From Trichomonas tenax (lineage: Eukaryota; Parabasalia; Trichomonadida; Trichomonadidae), in assembly GCA_023091735.1 (NCBI GenBank), contig JALKBU010000902.1, positions 1 through 21,235 on the forward strand: DNA of 21,235 nt, read 5' to 3'. Position 1 is the first letter of the stretch. The number at the start of each line of letters is the position of its first letter. A program made the position numbers and the translations under genes. This document shows, one piece after another, positions 17,020-21,235 of the stretch. The notes under the pieces were generated by a model. The model had not been told where the DNA came from. It was given only the letters and a program-made list of their open reading frames with translations, and searched no databases.

Positions 17020-17586
17020 TTTTAAATTTTTTTTAGTTTACTTATCGTCGTGAATTTGTTTTGATTTGAACAACTTAAGAAAATTATTGTGGATTTGGGT
17101 ATAATTTAGTATTTTATTGATTTTTGCTCGGTAAATCAATCATTTTATTTGATATTTTATTCTTTAAATTTTCAAAACATCAAAATGGAACTCTACAAAC
17201 TCGTATATAAATAATCTATCTCTCATGTTTTATAAACCCTAATTTATATAACTTCATTTCTAAAATAATAAATTATCAAAATATATTTTTCACAATGAGC
17301 CATTTTCTGTTTACAGCCAAACATTTTGGGACATATCTAAATGATTTACAAATATATCTATAATTAAATTGCAAAATATAAAATTATGTGAAATCATTCA
17401 ACTAATGCACTTTTTTTCGATTGGATATTGAATTGGGAATGAAAATGTCCAGTTTTATTTGATAATAATTCTGAATATGATTTCGAACGAAAAAGAAGAA
17501 GGAAGGAAAGAGCAGTAGATATAACAAATAAATACTTAATCATTTTTATAATCACACACAATTAAGAATTAAAATCGGAAATAAAA
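17020..17586. other. Intergenic region, nothing recognised
   Basis: These 567 bp of AT-rich DNA lie between the POC1 3' end and the Pam16 start. A TTCACGACGATAAG stretch about 30 bp before the Pam16 ATG (minus strand) is a weak initiator-like match. No gene, RNA or repeat is supported. Confidence 0.45.
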
Positions 17587-18684
17587 TTACAACCATCTAT
17601 ATTCTTGGCTCAAATCAATAACCTCCTGCTCTTGTGCAGCGAGCTTATGATTGTACTCATTGACATGCATAGTCAATATGTTAAGTTCTTCGACTAAAAC
17701 ATCCAATGTCATTTCTCCAAGATTTAAGTGCTCTGGAGGTACTGTAATGGCTGAACCCTTCGGGAAAACGATGTTTGGAGTCTTTGGAGGCTTTGGTGTT
17801 GGCCAGAAAATAACAACACCATTTGAATCTGCTGTAGCAAAGTGTTTTCCTGTATGTGACCACGCGCAATAGATAATTGGGTTCTCGTGGCCCTGGAATG
17901 TGAACAAGACGTTGTTCCTCTGAACATCATAAATAATTTCATCTTTTTGATGTGCTGTGCAAAGAATGAGTGGTTTCGTGGGATGAAGCTTTGCCATGAA
18001 CGGAGCGGCCTTGAATGGATGTGCAATGACGTTTTCTGGGTTCCTGATATCGAAGAGACCGAGATGTCCTCTTTCTGTTAATACAAGGAAAGTGCGGCCT
18101 GTTGCATCGATGTCAATGCTCTTAATTGGATCTCTGTGCGTCTGAGACATGTGGAAGTCCCAAACTGGGCCCTTTTCTGGTTCTGTGAAGTCCCACAACA
18201 AAATTGTGCCTGAAGCGTCACCGGAAATAGCAATTTTTCCTCTCTGGTCGAACGAACAGGCAGTAACTTGGCTCAAATGTGCTGTGAATGATGTGATAAA
18301 CTTGAGATTTTGGTCCCATAATTTGATGATTTTATCGTTTGCTGCAGTCATGACGCAGCCAGTCTGGTAATGAATGTCCATGTCATTGATTGGTGCTGTG
18401 TGACCTTGGTAAATTGCTACAGGATCAGCGTTGTGGGTTTTCCATAATGCAATCTTGCCTTCGAATGAAGCACCGATGATAGAATCACCAGCAGCAGATA
18501 CAACACCTCTCACTGGTGAAAATCCTTCAGCTTGGAAAGCAAATGGCCTTTTCTCGCGATCCAATGAATACATCAACAAGCCAGAAGCTTTAGATGCAAC
18601 AAGTAATTTCTTTTGAACAGGGTGAAAGTAAAGAGATGTGATATCTTTTGATGGGACTTGAAAATACGTTTGTTTAAGCGTCAT
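17587..18684 (-). CDS. POC1: POC1-like WD40 centriole/basal-body protein
   Basis: The 365-residue protein starts at the ATG at 18682-18684. Residues 1-300 form about seven WD40 repeats, with repeat ends such as GKIALW, KIIKLWD, GTILLWD and GVVIFW; GH-type repeat starts include YQGHTAPINDM and FQGHENPIIYC. The last 44 residues hold the POC1-specific coiled coil: LDVLVEELNILTMHVNEYNHKL, close to the LDVLTQTVSILEQRL pattern of POC1 C-termini. POC1 supports centriole and basal-body integrity by binding the triplet microtubules of the cartwheel-proximal part. Trichomonads have several flagella, so a basal-body role fits. The gene diverges from a coiled-coil gene with only 189 bp between the two ATGs. 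Other WD40 families are possible for the propeller alone; the tail decides for POC1. Confidence 0.75.
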   Translation of the reverse strand: MTLKQTYFQVPSKDITSLYFHPVQKKLLVASKASGLLMYSLDREKRPFAFQAEGFSPVRGVVSAAGDSIIGASFEGKIALWKTHNADPVAIYQGHTAPINDMDIHYQTGCVMTAANDKIIKLWDQNLKFITSFTAHLSQVTACSFDQRGKIAISGDASGTILLWDFTEPEKGPVWDFHMSQTHRDPIKSIDIDATGRTFLVLTERGHLGLFDIRNPENVIAHPFKAAPFMAKLHPTKPLILCTAHQKDEIIYDVQRNNVLFTFQGHENPIIYCAWSHTGKHFATADSNGVVIFWPTPKPPKTPNIVFPKGSAITVPPEHLNLGEMTLDVLVEELNILTMHVNEYNHKLAAQEQEVIDLSQEYRWL

Positions 18685-18873
18685 TTATTTATTGTACGTT
18701 TAAAAATTCTTTCATGTCAATTTTATTATATTTGTCAAATAAAATCAAATCTGACAAATAATTCTCATTTTGTCATTTTGTCAAATTCGATGAAAATGTG
18801 TCAAAATAATTATAAAATGTCAAGTAAATTTTGTAAAATGACAAAATTAAGTGACGATTAATTTATTCGTTAT
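18685..18873. promoter_or_regulatory. Bidirectional promoter region, POC1 / coiled-coil gene
   Basis: It is 189 bp long and rich in TGTCA/TGACA words: TTTGTCAAATAAA (18731 on), CTGACAAATAA (18751 on), TTTGTCATTTTGTCAAA (18769 on), GTGTCAAAATAA (18799 on), TGTCAAGTAAA (18818-18828) and AATGACAAAATT (18838 on). A 67-codon plus-strand frame through it is biased composition only. Confidence 0.5.
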
Positions 18874-20286
18874 ATGAGCAAGCAGCCCGCGAAACTCAAG
18901 CCCAGCGAGATGACGAAGGGTGAGCAGAAGCAGGAAGCGGCCAAAGAAAAAGCGGAAAGCTCCAAAGATGTCAAAAAGGATAAACCACGCGTTTTAACTG
19001 AACTTAGAAATGATATTTCCTTAAATCAGGACTATATTAATGTTCAAAACCTCGAAAAGTCTACCATTCAGAGAATAGAAAACGAAATCAAAGAAGCAGC
19101 GAACTCAAATCGTACAACAAACAGTTTAATCTTGAATTCAATCATCGAACTCAAGAAAAATCTTAAAAATATCAAGACTGAAATAAAGAGTGTCGAACAG
19201 TCAATTGAAAATGCAAAGAAAGAACACGAAAAAACAACCACAGAGTTAACAAACGATTTCAATCAAAAGAAAGAAGTGATTTTGAAAGAAACTAAAGAAG
19301 TAGAAGACCAGCTTAACCACTATGCTGAGTGGCAGCGCCAAGCAGACTCTTATAAGACACATTTATCAGAACTTAAATCTAAAATTCACCAAAATCGTGT
19401 GAATTGCAGTGAAAACGTTGCCTACTACAGACGTGTTTCACAAGTCAAAATCGAAAAGCATCGTGTTGACCTTGCAGAAGCTATCAGAAAAGCGCGTGCT
19501 GAGTCATTAAGATTAAGATCTGATGATATCAGTCCACAGTCAACAACGTTCCTCACACAGTCAGAGCAACAAGTACAGAACCTCGCACAGCAGTTAGAGT
19601 CCAGCCAGCACCTCGCTGAAGTCAATGAGACTATAGAAGAAGATAACATGAGTATGCAGCAGGAAATCTCGAGATTGCAAAAGAAGACAGATAGACTTCG
19701 TGACCAGGAAGAAAAACAATTAAATGTTATCGCAAAACTTAAAGCAATCAAGAAAGAGTTCGAAGATAAAGAGAAACAAGAGCAACAGGAAAAGATTCGT
19801 CGCGAACAAGAACGCAAGATGGAACAGCAGAGAATAGAAGCAGCTGAAGAAGCAAGAAAGAAGATTCCTCCAAAACCGGAGTTCAAGATGTCACAAGAAC
19901 AAGAAAGTTTCTTGACATTCTTGAACGAATGTGCTACAACAGTTAGATCAGTTCTCAAACAGTTACTTGGTGGATCTGATAAGATTGTTGTTAGTGCTAA
20001 AGATGATCGCTTTGAAGCTCCTAAACTCACTGCAATGATCAATGAAATTAAGGATATGACTGCAAAATTGGATTCTGCTCCAAAGGCAGAATTCAAGGAA
20101 AAGAGGCCAATATTGACACCGGCTGCAGCTTATTTCGCTTTCTCTGCTCCATTCGATGATGCAGACGATTATATTAAATCCGAAAATTGGTCTTTCTCTA
20201 AGTACGAGCCGATCAAACAACAGACAGTCAAGAAGTCACAGCCTAAGATTGTCAGAATCAAGACTGGAACTAAGACTCCAATTTAA
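18874..20286 (+). CDS. Long coiled-coil protein, possibly BBOF1/DUF4515-like
   Basis: The protein has 470 residues. After a basic, Lys-rich start (about 1-40; these codons are unusually rich in G and C), residues about 45-330 are a near-continuous coiled coil with heptad spacing, Gln/Glu/Lys-rich, for example EEKQLNVIAKLKAIKKEFEDKE. A region of mixed composition (about 335-470) follows, ending in a basic tail (RIKTGTKTPI). The coiled-coil pattern and length resemble axonemal and basal-body proteins such as BBOF1 (DUF4515), but the match is weak and many coiled coils look alike. Sharing a short promoter with POC1 supports a basal-body or flagellar role; that is inference. The stop overlaps TAAA. 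Confidence 0.7.
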   Translation: MSKQPAKLKPSEMTKGEQKQEAAKEKAESSKDVKKDKPRVLTELRNDISLNQDYINVQNLEKSTIQRIENEIKEAANSNRTTNSLILNSIIELKKNLKNIKTEIKSVEQSIENAKKEHEKTTTELTNDFNQKKEVILKETKEVEDQLNHYAEWQRQADSYKTHLSELKSKIHQNRVNCSENVAYYRRVSQVKIEKHRVDLAEAIRKARAESLRLRSDDISPQSTTFLTQSEQQVQNLAQQLESSQHLAEVNETIEEDNMSMQQEISRLQKKTDRLRDQEEKQLNVIAKLKAIKKEFEDKEKQEQQEKIRREQERKMEQQRIEAAEEARKKIPPKPEFKMSQEQESFLTFLNECATTVRSVLKQLLGGSDKIVVSAKDDRFEAPKLTAMINEIKDMTAKLDSAPKAEFKEKRPILTPAAAYFAFSAPFDDADDYIKSENWSFSKYEPIKQQTVKKSQPKIVRIKTGTKTPI

Positions 20287-20905
20287 AATTTTATTAGTGT
20301 ATTTGTTATTTGTTAAATAAATGTATATTTTTATAGTCTATCCGATATTGTATCGGTTCGTTGCATACAGCAGTCGCTACCATTAAATTGATTTAATATC
20401 AAAAATTAAAAGAATGTGAACTTAATCTGTTAAGCACATACACACCAAAGCTATACAGGAAATAACTCCATGTCTTCCAAACTCTTATTTTAGTTATTCG
20501 ATATATTTAATTTGACGCACAAACATTGCAGTTATGACTTTGTCTATTATAAATTATAATATATAGACACAAGCTATAACATATCTATAAGAAAATTGAT
20601 CCATTAGTTAAATATATAATCATGACTCGTTGATTTATAGTTATATTATTTTGGATGCGTTTGTGCTAAATATAAAAAGAGCAGCTCTTTAAATCAAAAT
20701 AATATTTTTGTTCTAAAATATATATCACAAGTAGTAATAGATGGGGGTCCTATGACATATTTTGTAAATCTATATATAGTGGGGACAATAACTAATATAT
20801 ATAGTGGGAAAAACTAAGTTAATGATAAATTTTATTTATTTTTATTCTTACATAAACAGCGGTCAATGTCGAATATCAAAAAATGACAAAATAGATGAAA
20901 GAGTG

Positions 20906-21034
20906 ATGAACCCTTCGGGTTCCGGCGCTTCGCGCCTTGATGATGAAGTTCCTGTTTATATTTTAAGATTTAAAGGTAAACAATATTATAGAATGATAAA
21001 TCCTGAGTACATAAAACATATACGTAAAATTTGA
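20906..21034 (+). CDS. Small reading frame of unknown function, 42 residues from the ATG
   Basis: From the ATG at 20906 the product is MNPSGSGASRLDDEVPVYIL and on to an end IKHIRKI; the frame is open upstream to 20804 but without ATG. After a Gly/Ser-rich start the remainder looks protein-like (VYILRFKGKQYYRMINPEYIKH). The start region is encoded by two GC-rich hairpins. I do not recognise it. The stop lies in the first copy of a 30-bp direct repeat. Confidence 0.35.
   Translation: MNPSGSGASRLDDEVPVYILRFKGKQYYRMINPEYIKHIRKI
20909..20936. repeat. Twin GC-rich hairpins with TTC loops
   Basis: AACCC-TTC-GGGTT (20909-20921) and GGCGC-TTC-GCGCC (20924-20936) are two perfect 5-bp-stem hairpins separated by 2 bases, in DNA that is otherwise very AT-rich. 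Both share the same 3-base loop. Confidence 0.75.
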
Positions 21035-21112
21035 TGTTTTAAGTTAATTTATAAGTTGATGTACTTATTTACTCCCCTTGTTTACGTAAAATTTGATGTT
21101 TTAAGTCAATTT
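21021..21112. repeat. 30-bp direct repeat, two copies 62 bp apart
   Basis: The copies at 21021-21050 and 21083-21112 both start TACGTAAAATTTGATG and differ at one base of 30 (AAGTTAATTT versus AAGTCAATTT). The first holds the stop of the small plus-strand frame; the second holds the stop of the small minus-strand frame. Confidence 0.8.
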
Positions 21113-21178
21113 TTTATGTGGCCCAGGTGGACCGAGTGGACCAGGTCCAAAAATCGTATTGAAAAAGTCTGACAACAT
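21101..21178 (-). CDS. Possible 25-residue peptide with collagen-like Gly-Pro tail
   Basis: The frame runs from the ATG at 21176-21178 to the TAA at 21101-21103. It encodes an amphipathic start (MLSDFFNTIF), then GPGPLGPPGP with Gly-X-Y spacing, and a basic end (HKKLT). The Gly-Pro part overlaps the palindrome TGGACC-A-GGTCCA (21137-21149), so the palindrome alone could create it. It is too short to be sure of. Confidence 0.3.
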   Translation of the reverse strand: MLSDFFNTIFGPGPLGPPGPHKKLT

Positions 21179-21235
21179 GACATTTTGACAACATTTGGAG
21201 GTATGAACAAAAATAAAGTTAATTTTTTGAATAAT

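Larger units (their letters stand above)
20287..21235. other. AT-rich right-hand region with many small palindromes
   Basis: No host gene is visible. Perfect palindromes are CCGATA-TTG-TATCGG (20342-20356) and AAAGAGC-A-GCTCTTT (20676-20690), with three GC-rich ones further right. TATATAGTGGG occurs twice (about 20772 and 20798). TGACAACAT occurs twice (21170-21178, 21186-21194). An ATG at 21203 opens a frame (MNKNKVNFLNN) that runs off the window and cannot be judged. The mix suggests the edge of a mobile or virus-like element. Confidence 0.4.

Noticed and set aside
18658..18861. 67-codon frame across the POC1 divergent promoter
   Set aside because: Overlaps the POC1 5' end and motif-rich promoter; no protein-like features.
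20340..20385. Possible tRNA or small RNA around CCGATATTGTATCGGTTCG
   Set aside because: Contains one hairpin and a GGTTCG word, but no cloverleaf, no acceptor stem and no proper B box.
1..21235. Spliceosomal introns of the Trichomonas type
   Set aside because: No GTATGT paired with the conserved ACTAACACACAG-type 3' end was seen; all genes read as one frame.
1..21235. CRISPR array or bacterial operon features
   Set aside because: No regularly spaced repeats with spacers and no ribosome-binding-site pattern; gene content is clearly eukaryotic.
21203..21235. Open frame from the ATG at 21203 to the window edge
   Set aside because: Only 11 codons visible, AT-rich; cannot be judged.

Overview
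The window looks like nuclear DNA of a trichomonad parabasalid (Trichomonas/Tritrichomonas-like). It is strongly AT-rich between genes. The ten recognised or coding-like host genes are uninterrupted single reading frames with no sign of introns, and both strands are used. At least four genes have a stop codon overlapping TAAA, which is the poly(A) signal described for Trichomonas. One gene has an excellent Trichomonas-type initiator directly against its ATG. A Pam16-type import-motor subunit fits the hydrogenosome. A decayed Maverick/Polinton DNA polymerase gene fits the very high Maverick load known in this group. The species cannot be fixed from the sequence alone.

Left edge (1-2257): the N-terminal two thirds of a protein-primed family B DNA polymerase of a Maverick (Polinton) element, on the minus strand. 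It is broken by one frameshift and two in-frame stops and runs off the window. It is followed by AT-rich, repeat-bearing DNA with an 18-bp-arm hairpin, which probably holds the end of the element.

Core (2258-20286): a compact block of conserved eukaryotic genes. They are a cohesin SCC3/STAG subunit (-), a RasGAP-like plus VPS9 protein resembling GAPVD1/Gapex-5 (+), a shortened Sec23/Sec24-like protein (+), a small unknown protein (-), a small BET-like protein with a degenerate bromodomain and an ET domain (+), Erv46/ERGIC3 (+), a nucleoplasmin-like histone chaperone (+), a tubby-domain protein with a low-complexity N-terminus (-), Pam16 (-), the centriole protein POC1 (-), and divergent from it a long coiled-coil protein (+).

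The genes are not an operon but fall into themes. Chromatin: SCC3, the BET-like protein and nucleoplasmin. Early secretory and endosomal traffic: the Sec23-like protein, Erv46 and the VPS9 protein. Basal body or cilium: POC1, the coiled-coil partner and possibly tubby. Candidate regulatory signals are an E2F-like site 22 bp upstream of the SCC3 ATG and a recurring 11-mer TGWCRWGTAAA (6 copies) in three gene-upstream regions.

Right edge (20287-21235): AT-rich DNA unlike the rest, with several short perfect palindromes (two GC-rich hairpins with TTC loops), a 30-bp direct repeat, and two small unrecognised reading frames. One of these encodes a collagen-like Gly-Pro tail. It may be part of another mobile element; this is inference.
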